Origin: Oscillospiraceae bacterium
GTDB lineage: Bacteria; Bacillota; Clostridia; Oscillospirales; CAG-272
DNA length: 43,041 nt
Reading direction: 5' to 3'
Assembly: GCA_015065005.1 (NCBI GenBank)
Contig: SVRE01000012.1
Location: 1-43,041 of the forward strand
The translations under genes and the position numbers were made by a program. Of this stretch, positions 25,326 to 33,359 are shown piece by piece. Numbering within the stretch: position 1 is the stretch's first letter; each line of letters begins with the position of its first letter. Below the pieces are notes generated by a model. That model searched no databases. It had not been told where the DNA came from and saw only the letters and a list, made by a program, of their open reading frames with translations.

Positions 25326-27683
25326 TTATTGTATTGTACTCCAGGCTAAAATTTCATCCATTTTAGCAAGCCTTTTCCTTGCAAAATCAAGAATTTGGTC
25401 AATATGGTTTGATGTCTGGCTTGGTACGCCTGTCCATTTTTGCTTTTCTGCTATCCTTGCTATCTGGGGTATTTTATCAAAAAATGCAGTAAAACGTGCT
25501 TCGATATTTTCAATGGTGTAAGCGCTTTGCCTTAATTCCCACCACCTTGATACAAATCGTGAGTAGAAAACCGTATAAAGCCTTTGCCAAAGCAAATTGT
25601 AGTTTGCAATGCCAAAATTGTTAATAAGCAAATGGTTTTCATCAAAGGCAACCTGCCCGTTCCATCTGAGTCCCCAGGTTCCGTCCATATCGTAAACACT
25701 TGAGAACCAATGTGTTCCGTCATAGGTTACCCATAAAATATTCTTACTTACATTGTCGTCAGCGCAGATAAAGAAGGTGTGCAGCATAGAGTCAATACAT
25801 TTGTCAATATCAACATAATTCTCAATGCCTATTCTGAATGCCTCATCATCGTTTTTTGTTTCTAAAACGAAATTAATAAGGTTGTTAAGGCTCTCAACCA
25901 CCCACAAGGTGGAGTTGTCAACCAAGCTGTCCTCGTTTGAAGCGTACTCAAGCTCCCAATAAGAAGAATATGTCCAATTTGGATTGTTAGGGTTGTAGCT
26001 GATTGGCTCCTTCATAGCAACCGAATTGCCCCATTGGTCACCCATAACAATTGCTTGGTTTTTCTCATCACTGTCTTTCATATCGAACATCCATTTATCC
26101 TTTGGAATGTTCATTGTGTAAATACCGTGGAACTTGCCGTTGTTGAATACCAAAATAGGGAACCCGTCAATGGCGCCGCCATTTGGCAATTCGCTAAGCT
26201 CATCAAATACATGACGTGAGTCAATTACATCGCCGTAAAGCTGCCCCGAAACAACATTTCTTGATTGTGAATAGTCAATCCAGTTTGCCTTCATACAGTA
26301 TTTGAATTCCTTGCCCCAACCGTCTGAAAGCTCAACCTTGTTCTTTGTCCCGTCAGCCTCATAAAGCTTAATTGAGTAATTTTTCTTGGGATAACCCGCG
26401 CTTGAAGCACCCTGTATCCTTATTTCAGCGGTACAATCGAAGGAAAGCTCGCCATCGGAATAAGAAAATGGAATACTGATATATTCGTTTTTAGAAGCCT
26501 TTGAAATGTCACCGTTCAGGTCAACTATAGGCATACCAATGTCATTTGGAGTAATGGTTTTGTATATACCCGTTTGTGTGTCAGGGGAAGAGAAAATACC
26601 ACAGCGTACAGTGTAGCTCTCCCCGCTTACAACAATTGAGGTAAGTGTCATTTTAGCCACGTCAAAGGTAATGTTACAGCCCTGGCAAAGCCCGTCACCG
26701 TTGCATATATGATAATTTACAGCAGGCTCATTTTCGTTGAAAATTTCTTTTTCCGCACCGCACATATCGCAGGTATAAACATTCTTGCCGGGGACACAGC
26801 TTGGTGCTACCACCTTGGAAAAGCTCCAGGTATGCTCAAGTGCTACACCCTCTGTAAGCTCACAACGGGAGCAATGCTTTGGCTTTATACAGCTAACCTC
26901 AACCCAATCGTGTCCCAAGGGCTTGCCAAAGCCCTTTTTACAGACAGAGCAGGTGCTTGGCAAATAGCACGTTGCCTCGGAATATTGATGTCCGGGGGCT
27001 TGCTCTTCAGCTAAGCCACAATCGTTACAGGTGCGTGGGATTTCACAACCGTTAAACACCCATTGGTGTACAGTAGGTTCATCACTTTTTGCATTACATA
27101 CAGAGCAGAAAATAGGCTGTGAGCAGGAAATTTGCACCCAAGTGTGGTCACTTACCGAGCCTACAGATTTCTTACATCTTGAGCAGGTGCGTGGGGCTTG
27201 GCAGCTTGCCTCGACCCACTGGTGCTGGCCCTTTTCGCCGATTGCGCCGCAGAAATAGCAGTGTGCATATACATCACATACAGGCTCTGACCAATCATGC
27301 TCAAGGGTACCACCCGTAACGATTCCACAAGCAGAGCAAGTGGCAGGGGATTTGCAGGTTGCGCTAACCCAGTTATGCTCAAGCTTCTGCCCCAATTGCT
27401 TACAAACTGTGCAAACGGGTGTTTCCTCGCACGCAACATCAGAGTATTTATGTCCAAGGGCTTCACCCTCAGTAAGCTTACATTGGCTACAGGTTTTTGG
27501 TGTTGTACAGCTGGCATTTTCCCACACGTGTCCGCGTGCCTTACCTTGCGTTACACCGCAAAGGCTACATTTCGAGGGAGAAATGCATGTGGAGGACTCC
27601 CATCGGTGCTTACATTCCCCACAGGAGCAAATAACGACCAACAGCGTTATAAGCATTAGTGCCAACAAAATTAATTTCTTCAT
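25326..27683 (-). CDS. CotH-family lipoprotein with ten Cys/His knuckle repeats
   Basis: 785 aa. A signal and lipobox region (VVICSC, Cys19 or Cys21) precedes ten tandem repeats of 25-26 residues with pattern H-x-[WY]-x4-C-x5-C-x2-C-x8-9. The first His of each unit falls at 26, 52, 78, 103, 129, 154, 180, 206, 232 and 258, with a closing His at 284. A degenerate unit (CDMCGAEKE) and CNGDGLCQGC follow. The C-terminal domain from about 395 is CotH-like: EIRIQGASSAGYPKKNYSIK, then YDMDGTWGLRW. CotH proteins are atypical protein kinases of spore coats; here a surface role is inferred. Confidence 0.88.
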   Translation of the reverse strand: MKKLILLALMLITLLVVICSCGECKHRWESSTCISPSKCSLCGVTQGKARGHVWENASCTTPKTCSQCKLTEGEALGHKYSDVACEETPVCTVCKQLGQKLEHNWVSATCKSPATCSACGIVTGGTLEHDWSEPVCDVYAHCYFCGAIGEKGQHQWVEASCQAPRTCSRCKKSVGSVSDHTWVQISCSQPIFCSVCNAKSDEPTVHQWVFNGCEIPRTCNDCGLAEEQAPGHQYSEATCYLPSTCSVCKKGFGKPLGHDWVEVSCIKPKHCSRCELTEGVALEHTWSFSKVVAPSCVPGKNVYTCDMCGAEKEIFNENEPAVNYHICNGDGLCQGCNITFDVAKMTLTSIVVSGESYTVRCGIFSSPDTQTGIYKTITPNDIGMPIVDLNGDISKASKNEYISIPFSYSDGELSFDCTAEIRIQGASSAGYPKKNYSIKLYEADGTKNKVELSDGWGKEFKYCMKANWIDYSQSRNVVSGQLYGDVIDSRHVFDELSELPNGGAIDGFPILVFNNGKFHGIYTMNIPKDKWMFDMKDSDEKNQAIVMGDQWGNSVAMKEPISYNPNNPNWTYSSYWELEYASNEDSLVDNSTLWVVESLNNLINFVLETKNDDEAFRIGIENYVDIDKCIDSMLHTFFICADDNVSKNILWVTYDGTHWFSSVYDMDGTWGLRWNGQVAFDENHLLINNFGIANYNLLWQRLYTVFYSRFVSRWWELRQSAYTIENIEARFTAFFDKIPQIARIAEKQKWTGVPSQTSNHIDQILDFARKRLAKMDEILAWSTIQ

Positions 27684-27741
27684 ATTATATATATTCTCCG
27701 TTAACTTATATCATTTCAATGATTAGTGCAATCTTTTCTAT

Positions 27742-27770
27742 ATTATAACATAAACGTAGAGTTTTTTCAA
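27742..27770 (-). promoter_or_regulatory. Promoter of the CotH-type gene
   Basis: TTGAAA (27765-27770, complement) and TATAAT (27742-27747), spacer 17 bp. A leader of about 50 bases follows before the GGAG and ATG at 27683. Confidence 0.75.
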
Positions 27771-27783
27771 CTATAATGCTTTT

Positions 27784-27826
27784 TAATAATAAAAAAGCAG
27801 ATTTTCGCTAACGAAAATCTGCTTTT
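27784..27826 (-). terminator. Terminator of the beta-helix protein gene
   Basis: Stem AAAAGCAGATTTTCG / CGAAAATCTGCTTTT (27793-27826), then TTATTATTA on the minus strand, just after the stop at 27842. Confidence 0.9.
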
Positions 27827-27841
27827 AGTGTTATTGTTAAA

Positions 27842-29308
27842 TTACTCAGCAACGTTCATAAAGTCCTTGAATACTACATATGGAACTTCATTTGCTGCAA
27901 CAATTGCTATCTCATTTTCAATAAGAGTAACATATCTCTTGCCTTCACCCAAATCAATGTACAAAGCCATAACAAGCTGAGCGCTGGTGTGCTTTTCGTT
28001 TTCTGGGTTAATGCCGGAAATCTTTACATTGAATAATTCGTAATCGGAGTAAGCTGCAAAGGAAGTGGTCTTATCTTCGTTGATAGAGCCGATACCGAAA
28101 GCACAACCGAAGTCGAAGCTTTCAATTCCCTTTTCTTCACAGTAAAGGTTGATAACCTCATGGTCGATGGTGTAGCCTGCTGTGATTGAATTCCAGTCGG
28201 TTTCATTTACAGAGTAGCCAAGGAATGTAAAAGCCTTTTCCAAGGAAAGAACAACGCCGTAAGTGCCGTCTTCATTTAGTGTACAAGCAAAGCCCTTTGC
28301 ACAGTAAGCAGATACATCATACATATGTACACCGCCTGAAACAGCAGGAATGCTTACTTCAGCACCGTCTGCATCCTTAGTGTAAACATAAACTTCGCCA
28401 TTATATGTACCGCCTGTAATTGATGCATCGAGTCCGTATTCATCACTGCCTGCATTTCCATTGTACAAGAACACGTAGCCGTTGAATGTACCATTGGTGA
28501 TATCAATGTCAGTGACAGCAGAGTCCTTAGCAGTGTAGAAGGATGAGTAGAAGGCATAAGTACCGGTAATCTCACCGCCGCTGATAATGGTTGTTGTTTT
28601 CTTGGAGCTGGTAAATCCGTGAATCTGAATACCAGCATATCCACCGGTGATTGTACCGCCTGTAACTGTAAGAGAGTTTTCTTGGTTGCCGAAATTAGGC
28701 TGTCTGATTGCTATACTAACGGCTGTGATTGTGCCGCCATTTACAGTTAAGGTGTTGTAAGAATCAATTGCATAGGGGGCACCGCCTCTGGGGCTTGTGT
28801 TTTCAATAGTACCACCGTTTACGGTGAGAACACCGTGGTTAATGATTGTGCTTGTTGAGTAGCCTGTTGAAACCTTTGAGGAGTAGTAAGTTAACTTACC
28901 TGTGCCCTCAGCAGAGCTATCATTAATAGTTAATGTACCGTTGTTTGTGATTAAAGCAGAAGCCTTATCAGCTTCAACTGAAGCAGAAACTGTATGTCCG
29001 TTCAAATCAATAATAATGGACTTTCCGCTTGCTACAGTAAGAAGTGTAGTAAGAGTGGAATCACTGATTAAAGTGATTGTTTCGCCGTTTTCCGCTGCAT
29101 CAATAGCCTCCTGCAAGGTTTTGTACTCAGTATCGCCAATCTTGGCAACAGCCTTAGCTCCGAAAAGGTTTTCTACATCATAGATATACGTAAGTGTATC
29201 TCCGTTTTCCTCCACCTCAAAGCCATTAGTGGTTGTAGCAAACACGGAAACTGCGCAAAAGGCAGAAAGAATAACAAATGTCATGAAAAATAATAGTGTT
29301 TTTTTCAT
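27842..29308 (-). CDS. Secreted beta-helix protein, function unknown
   Basis: 488 aa. Signal peptide MKKTLLFF...SVFA with cleavage after Ala24 and no lipobox, sortase signal or membrane anchor, so probably secreted. After AKIGDTEYKTLQEAIDAAENG, a leader segment common in gut Firmicute exported proteins, comes a run of T/N/G-rich rungs (LTVNGGTIE, LTVNGGTITA, LTVTGGTITGGYAG, ISGGEITG) typical of a parallel beta-helix like pectate lyases or adhesins. The last 130 residues form a different domain. No catalytic residues can be named; surface adhesion or glycan binding is likely. Confidence 0.82.
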   Translation of the reverse strand: MKKTLLFFMTFVILSAFCAVSVFATTTNGFEVEENGDTLTYIYDVENLFGAKAVAKIGDTEYKTLQEAIDAAENGETITLISDSTLTTLLTVASGKSIIIDLNGHTVSASVEADKASALITNNGTLTINDSSAEGTGKLTYYSSKVSTGYSTSTIINHGVLTVNGGTIENTSPRGGAPYAIDSYNTLTVNGGTITAVSIAIRQPNFGNQENSLTVTGGTITGGYAGIQIHGFTSSKKTTTIISGGEITGTYAFYSSFYTAKDSAVTDIDITNGTFNGYVFLYNGNAGSDEYGLDASITGGTYNGEVYVYTKDADGAEVSIPAVSGGVHMYDVSAYCAKGFACTLNEDGTYGVVLSLEKAFTFLGYSVNETDWNSITAGYTIDHEVINLYCEEKGIESFDFGCAFGIGSINEDKTTSFAAYSDYELFNVKISGINPENEKHTSAQLVMALYIDLGEGKRYVTLIENEIAIVAANEVPYVVFKDFMNVAE

Positions 29309-29340
29309 AAAGTCCTCCTTAAAAATACTTATACACGTAT

Positions 29341-29369
29341 ATAATACACTATTTTGTTTGAAATTTCAA
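29341..29369 (-). promoter_or_regulatory. Promoter of the beta-helix gene
   Basis: TTGAAA (29364-29369, complement) and TATTAT (29341-29346), spacer 17 bp; AAGGAGG lies before the ATG. Confidence 0.75.
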
Positions 29370-29464
29370 TACTAATTAGAAAATTTGTTGTTTTTTGTTA
29401 AAAATGACTAAAAAGGAAGAGCCTTTGTAATTTATCTCTTATAATAGCTATTTTAATCAAATCC

Positions 29465-29493
29465 TTGATTTTAAGTTTTATTTGTGATAAAAT
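29465..29493 (+). promoter_or_regulatory. Promoter of ykpA and the cmk-ispH operon
   Basis: TTGATT (29465-29470) and TAAAAT (29488-29493), spacer 17 bp, ahead of the ATG at 29526. No other clear promoter is seen before baiN, cmk, plsC or ispH, so one transcript could run to the terminator at 35994. Confidence 0.65.
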
Positions 29494-29525
29494 TAATAAG
29501 ATAAATACTTATTTACGAGGGTTTT

Positions 29526-31127
29526 ATGATAACTGTTAATAACTTAACATTTAATTTTGGCGGACAGGTACTTTTTAAGGATGTAAATTTAAAGTTCACC
29601 CCGGGTAACTGCTACGGAGTTATCGGTGCTAACGGTGCCGGCAAAAGTACATTTTTAAGGATTCTTTGTAAGGAGCTTGAACCGACAAAGGGCGAGGTTT
29701 ATATTCCGGAAAACATAAGAATGTCTGTTTTGAAGCAGAACCACTTTGCTTATGATGAGTACACTGTTTTAGACACGATAATTATGGGTAATGAGCATCT
29801 TTACAATATTATGAAGGAAAAGGACGCCATTTACTTAAAGGAAGATTTTACTGATGAGGACGGTATTCGCGCCTCTGAGCTTGAGGGTGAATTTGCGGAG
29901 TTGAACGGCTGGGAGGCGGAAAGTGATGCCTCCAAACTTATACAGGGTCTTGGCTTGTCAGAGGACTTGCTTTATTGCCAGATGTCAGACCTTTTGGAAA
30001 GCGAAAAGGTTAAGGTGCTGCTTGCCCAAGCGCTTTTCGGCAATCCCGATATCATTTTGCTTGATGAGCCTACAAACGGTCTTGACATTGATGCCATTAC
30101 CTGGCTTGAGGATTTTTTGAGCGATTATTTCGGCACAGTTTTGGTTGTATCCCATGACCGTCACTTTTTAAATGACGTATGCACAAACATAGTTGATATT
30201 GACTATGTAGGAATTAAAATGTATGTTGGTAACTATGAGTTCTGGTATGAATCAAGCCAGCTTATTCAACGTATGATAAAGCAGCAGAATAAGAGAAATG
30301 AGGAAAAAATAAAGGAATTGCAAAGCTTTATTTCCCGTTTCTCTGCAAATAAATCAAAATCACGCCAGGCAACCTCAAGGAGAAAGCTGCTTGATAAGCT
30401 TTCAATCGAGGAGCTGCCGGCATCCAGCCGCCGCTATCCCTTTATCGGCTTCGATATGGAAAGGGAAGCGGGCAAGGACATATTAACCGTTAAAGACCTT
30501 TGCAAAACACAGGACGGTGAGGTGCTTTTCAAGGACATTTCCTTTATGATTGCCAAGGGCGAAAAGGTTGCTCTTTTGGGTAACGAAATGGCGGTTACTG
30601 CCTTGTTCAAGGTGTTAATGGAGGAGGATGTGGCTGATAGCGGCTCGTTCAAATGGGGCGTCAGCATTTCAAAATCATATTTCCCTAAGGATAATATTGA
30701 ATACTTTGAGGGCTGTCACGATTCTATACTTGATTGGATGAGAAGATATTCAAAGGACCAGACAGAAACATATTTGCGTGGCTTCCTTGGCAGAATGCTG
30801 TTCTCGGGAGACAGTATATTTAAAGAGGTTAGCGTGCTATCGGGTGGAGAAAAGGCAAGATGTATGTTTTCACGTATGATGCTGTTTGGCTCCAACTTCT
30901 TGCTCCTTGATCAGCCAACAAACCACCTGGACCTTGAATCCATAACAGCCGTAAACAACGGTCTTAGCGATTTTAAGGGCAATATTCTTTTCTATTCTCA
31001 CGACTATGAAACTGTAAATACCGTTGCCAACCGTATTATCGAGCTTTTGCCAAACGGCGGTATGCTTGACTTCAGCGGTACCTATGAGCAATTTATTGAA
31101 TACAAGAGGGAAAAAGGGCTGTTATAA
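29526..31127 (+). CDS. ykpA: ABC-F ATPase, YkpA/YbiT group, with degenerate second ATP site
   Basis: 533 aa with two nucleotide-binding domains and a basic linker (about 245-300), no membrane segments, so an ABC-F ribosome-associated protein rather than a transporter. Site I is intact: Walker A GANGAGKST (34-42), Walker B LLDEPTNGLD (178-187) and the LSGGEK signature of domain 2 (438-443). Site II is lost: domain-2 Walker A is LGNEMAVTAL (351-360) with no Lys, its Walker B reads LLDQPTNHLD with Gln463 for Glu, and the domain-1 signature is LLESEK (156-161). The family already has a partly degenerate site II; this copy goes further. Confidence 0.9.
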   Translation: MITVNNLTFNFGGQVLFKDVNLKFTPGNCYGVIGANGAGKSTFLRILCKELEPTKGEVYIPENIRMSVLKQNHFAYDEYTVLDTIIMGNEHLYNIMKEKDAIYLKEDFTDEDGIRASELEGEFAELNGWEAESDASKLIQGLGLSEDLLYCQMSDLLESEKVKVLLAQALFGNPDIILLDEPTNGLDIDAITWLEDFLSDYFGTVLVVSHDRHFLNDVCTNIVDIDYVGIKMYVGNYEFWYESSQLIQRMIKQQNKRNEEKIKELQSFISRFSANKSKSRQATSRRKLLDKLSIEELPASSRRYPFIGFDMEREAGKDILTVKDLCKTQDGEVLFKDISFMIAKGEKVALLGNEMAVTALFKVLMEEDVADSGSFKWGVSISKSYFPKDNIEYFEGCHDSILDWMRRYSKDQTETYLRGFLGRMLFSGDSIFKEVSVLSGGEKARCMFSRMMLFGSNFLLLDQPTNHLDLESITAVNNGLSDFKGNILFYSHDYETVNTVANRIIELLPNGGMLDFSGTYEQFIEYKREKGLL

Positions 31128-31151
31128 ATTTTATAAATTCAAAATTAATAT

Positions 31152-31176
31152 TGTAGGGGAGGGGTCAGCCCTCCCG
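31152..31176. repeat. TGTAGGG hairpin repeat, copy 1
   Basis: TGTAGGGG start followed by GGGAGGG / CCCTCCC (31157-31163 and 31169-31175) and closing CCG. It lies 24 bases after the ykpA stop, left of hairpin array 3. Confidence 0.8.
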
Positions 31177-31181
31177 CCACA

Positions 31182-31280
31182 AAACAGGTGATATGTTGCT
31201 GCGCAACGTGATATTCGGCGTTGCCGGGTGGTATTTGCCACTTGTGGCAAGTGATATTTTTGCTTGCGCAAAAGTGTATT
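31182..31280. repeat. Hairpin array 3 (GTGATAT-linked mini-stems)
   Basis: GTTGCtgcGCAAC (31195-31207), CGGCgttGCCG (31216-31226), TTGCCACttGTGGCAA (31235-31250) and TTTTGCttgcGCAAAA (31258-31273). Linkers are GTGATAT (31188-31194, 31208-31214, 31251-31257), a variant GGTGGTAT (31227-31234), and GTGTATT closing the array. It is flanked on both sides by TGTAGGG repeats and lies in the gap between ykpA and the flavoprotein gene. Confidence 0.9.
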
Positions 31281-31285
31281 GTTAT

Positions 31286-31311
31286 TGTAGGGCGGTGGCT
31301 TGCTGCCGCCG
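31286..31311. repeat. TGTAGGG hairpin repeat, copy 2
   Basis: TGTAGGGCGGTGGCTTGCT then GCCGCCG; the stem is GGCGG / CCGCC (31291-31295 and 31306-31310). It shares loop and frame with the copy at 41375-41400. Confidence 0.8.
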
Positions 31312-31344
31312 TTAATACAGAAATTACGAAAGGGGGATGTAATT

Positions 31345-32586
31345 GTGTACGAGCAGCAAAGGGTTGCAATAATCGGTGCAGGTGCCGCCGGTATGATGAG
31401 CGCAATTTATGCAGCGCAAAACGGGGCATTGGTTACTGTTTTTGAAAAGAATGACAGGGTCGGCAAAAAGCTCGCCATAACAGGCAAGGGCAGATGCAAT
31501 GTAACCAATGACTGTGATACACAGGAGCTTTTAAAGAACATAATATCCAATCCCAAGTTCTTATATGCTGCCTTCAGTAATTTTGACACAAGCGATACGA
31601 AAGCGTTTTTTGAAAATTTGGGTGTACCTCTTAAAACGGAAAGGGGCAGGCGGGTTTTCCCCGTCTCCGATAAGGCGCTTGATATTGTTTTCGCCCTTAA
31701 AAAATGTATGCATGATTATGGCGTTACCGTAAATCACGAAAAAGTAACAGAACTGATACAGAAAAACGGAAAAGTCACAGGGCTTAAAGCACAGGGCAAG
31801 GCATATGAATTTGACTCCGTAATAGTTGCCTGCGGCGGCGCTTCCTATCCGCAAACAGGCTCAGACGGTGACGGATTTATATTTGCTAAGTCAGTCGGGC
31901 ATACGGTAACTCCGTTGGTGCCGTCCCTTGTGCCCTTGGAAACAACGGAAAATGTCAGCGAAATAATGGGTGTTTCATTAAAAAATGTCACCTTGAAAAT
32001 CAAAAACAACCAAAGTGGCAAAATTGTTTTTGAGGAAATGGGTGAGATGCTCTTTACCCATTTTGGCTTAAGCGGACCATTGGTGCTTTCTGCCTCATGC
32101 CATATGGCAAAAATGGAAAAGGGAAAGTACTCGGCTGTGATAGACTTTAAGCCGGCACTTGATATTAAAACACTTGATACAAGAATTTTAAGCGATTTTT
32201 CAAAGCAGCTTAACAGGGATTTTCAAAATGCTCTTGGCGGCTTATTACCGTCTAAAATAATACCCTTTATGGTGAAAAAAAGCGGTATTGACGGAAACAC
32301 AAAGGTGAATAATATAACAAAGGAGCAAAGGCAAGCTCTGATTAGCACATTAAAGTCTCTGACTCTTGAAATAAAAGGCTTTCGCCCAATAAAGGAAGCA
32401 ATAATCACCCGGGGCGGCGTCAGTGTTAGCGAGATAAACCCATCGACTATGGAGTCTAAAAAAATAAAAGGACTTTACTTTGCAGGTGAGGTTATAGATG
32501 TGGACGCGTATACAGGCGGCTACAATTTGCAAATTGCATTCTCGACAGGAGCACTTGCAGGCATGCATGCGGCGTGGGGAGAATAG
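31345..32586 (+). CDS. NAD(P)/FAD-dependent oxidoreductase, BaiN/YhiN (HI0933) family
   Basis: 413 aa from a GTG at 31345, with AGGGGG eight bases ahead; an upstream TTG at 31300 lies in the repeat. The Rossmann GAGAAGMMSA (GxGxxG) binds FAD; GRCNVTN, VVACGGASYPQTGSDG and ITRGGVSVSEI are family markers, and AGEVIDVDAYTGGYNLQIA closes the FAD site. Members are flavoproteins of largely unknown substrate, one being a bile-acid dehydrogenase. It follows ykpA and precedes cmk, each after a hairpin array. Confidence 0.88.
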   Translation: MYEQQRVAIIGAGAAGMMSAIYAAQNGALVTVFEKNDRVGKKLAITGKGRCNVTNDCDTQELLKNIISNPKFLYAAFSNFDTSDTKAFFENLGVPLKTERGRRVFPVSDKALDIVFALKKCMHDYGVTVNHEKVTELIQKNGKVTGLKAQGKAYEFDSVIVACGGASYPQTGSDGDGFIFAKSVGHTVTPLVPSLVPLETTENVSEIMGVSLKNVTLKIKNNQSGKIVFEEMGEMLFTHFGLSGPLVLSASCHMAKMEKGKYSAVIDFKPALDIKTLDTRILSDFSKQLNRDFQNALGGLLPSKIIPFMVKKSGIDGNTKVNNITKEQRQALISTLKSLTLEIKGFRPIKEAIITRGGVSVSEINPSTMESKKIKGLYFAGEVIDVDAYTGGYNLQIAFSTGALAGMHAAWGE

Positions 32587-32676
32587 CACGAAAGGTGCAA
32601 AGATATTTCGCTTTGCGAAGAGATATTACCTTCGGTAGTGATATTTGCCTGTGGCAAGAGATATTGCTACCGCAGT
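32586..32676. repeat. Hairpin array 4 (rkGATAT-linked mini-stems)
   Basis: GCACgaaagGTGC (32586-32598, sharing the last base of the preceding stop codon), TTCGCtttGCGAA (32607-32619), TACCttcGGTA (32627-32637), TTGCCtgtGGCAA (32645-32657) and a weak last stem near 32665-32675. Linkers are AAAGATAT, GAGATAT, GTGATAT and GAGATAT. It fills the gap between the flavoprotein stop and the cmk binding site AAGGAG at 32682-32687. Confidence 0.9.
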
Positions 32677-32693
32677 TATAAAGGAGAATAAAA

Positions 32694-33359
32694 ATGAAAA
32701 TAGCATTAGACGGACCAAGCGGAGCAGGAAAAAGCACAGTTGCAAAGGTACTTGCAAAAAGGCTTGGAATTATATACGTAGACACAGGGGCTCTTTACCG
32801 TACCATTGGTCTTTATGTAAAGAGAAAGGGGATCGATAAGGAGGACAAGGAGGGCGTAATTTCCTGTCTTTCCGAAATTGATTTGAATATGCAATTTATA
32901 AACGGTGAGCAAATAATCACCTTGAATGGCGAAAGGGTTGGTGACAACATTCGCACAGGGGAAATTGCAATGTATGCATCAAAGGTTTCTGCAATTCCCG
33001 AGGTAAGGGCATTCCTTTTGAATACACAAAGAGATATTGCAAATAAGAACAGTGTTGTTATGGACGGGCGCGATATAGGTACCGTTATTTTGCCTGATGC
33101 TGAGGTTAAGGTGTTTATGACTGCCAGCCCTGAGGCAAGGGCAGAAAGACGCTACAAGGAGCTTATAGCAAAGGGCGAGAGCTGTACACTTGAAAGCGTT
33201 CTTGCCGATATAATACAAAGAGATAAAAACGATTCCACAAGGCAGACCGCCCCTTGCATTCCCGCAAAGGATGCGGTATTATTCGATAACTCAGGCTATG
33301 ATGTTGAGGAAAGTGTAGATAAGGTTATAGAGATAATAAATGCAAAGGTGAACATATGA
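32694..33359 (+). CDS. cmk: Cytidylate kinase
   Basis: 221 aa. The P-loop GPSGAGKST begins at residue 7, VDTGALYRTIGL is the CMP-binding strand, and VMDGRDIGTVILPDAEVKVFM is the characteristic DGRDIGT motif. It phosphorylates CMP and dCMP. It opens the classic cmk-plsC-ispH run and overlaps plsC by 4 bp (ATGA). Confidence 0.97.
   Translation: MKIALDGPSGAGKSTVAKVLAKRLGIIYVDTGALYRTIGLYVKRKGIDKEDKEGVISCLSEIDLNMQFINGEQIITLNGERVGDNIRTGEIAMYASKVSAIPEVRAFLLNTQRDIANKNSVVMDGRDIGTVILPDAEVKVFMTASPEARAERRYKELIAKGESCTLESVLADIIQRDKNDSTRQTAPCIPAKDAVLFDNSGYDVEESVDKVIEIINAKVNI

Noticed and set aside
26709-27726. Plus-strand frames over the Cys knuckle repeats
   Set aside because: They are shadows of the repetitive Cys/His coding sequence of the CotH-type gene, without binding sites.
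31182-32676. CRISPR array
   Set aside because: Linkers are only 7 bases, the variable parts are self-complementary and 10-16 bases long, and no cas gene is nearby.
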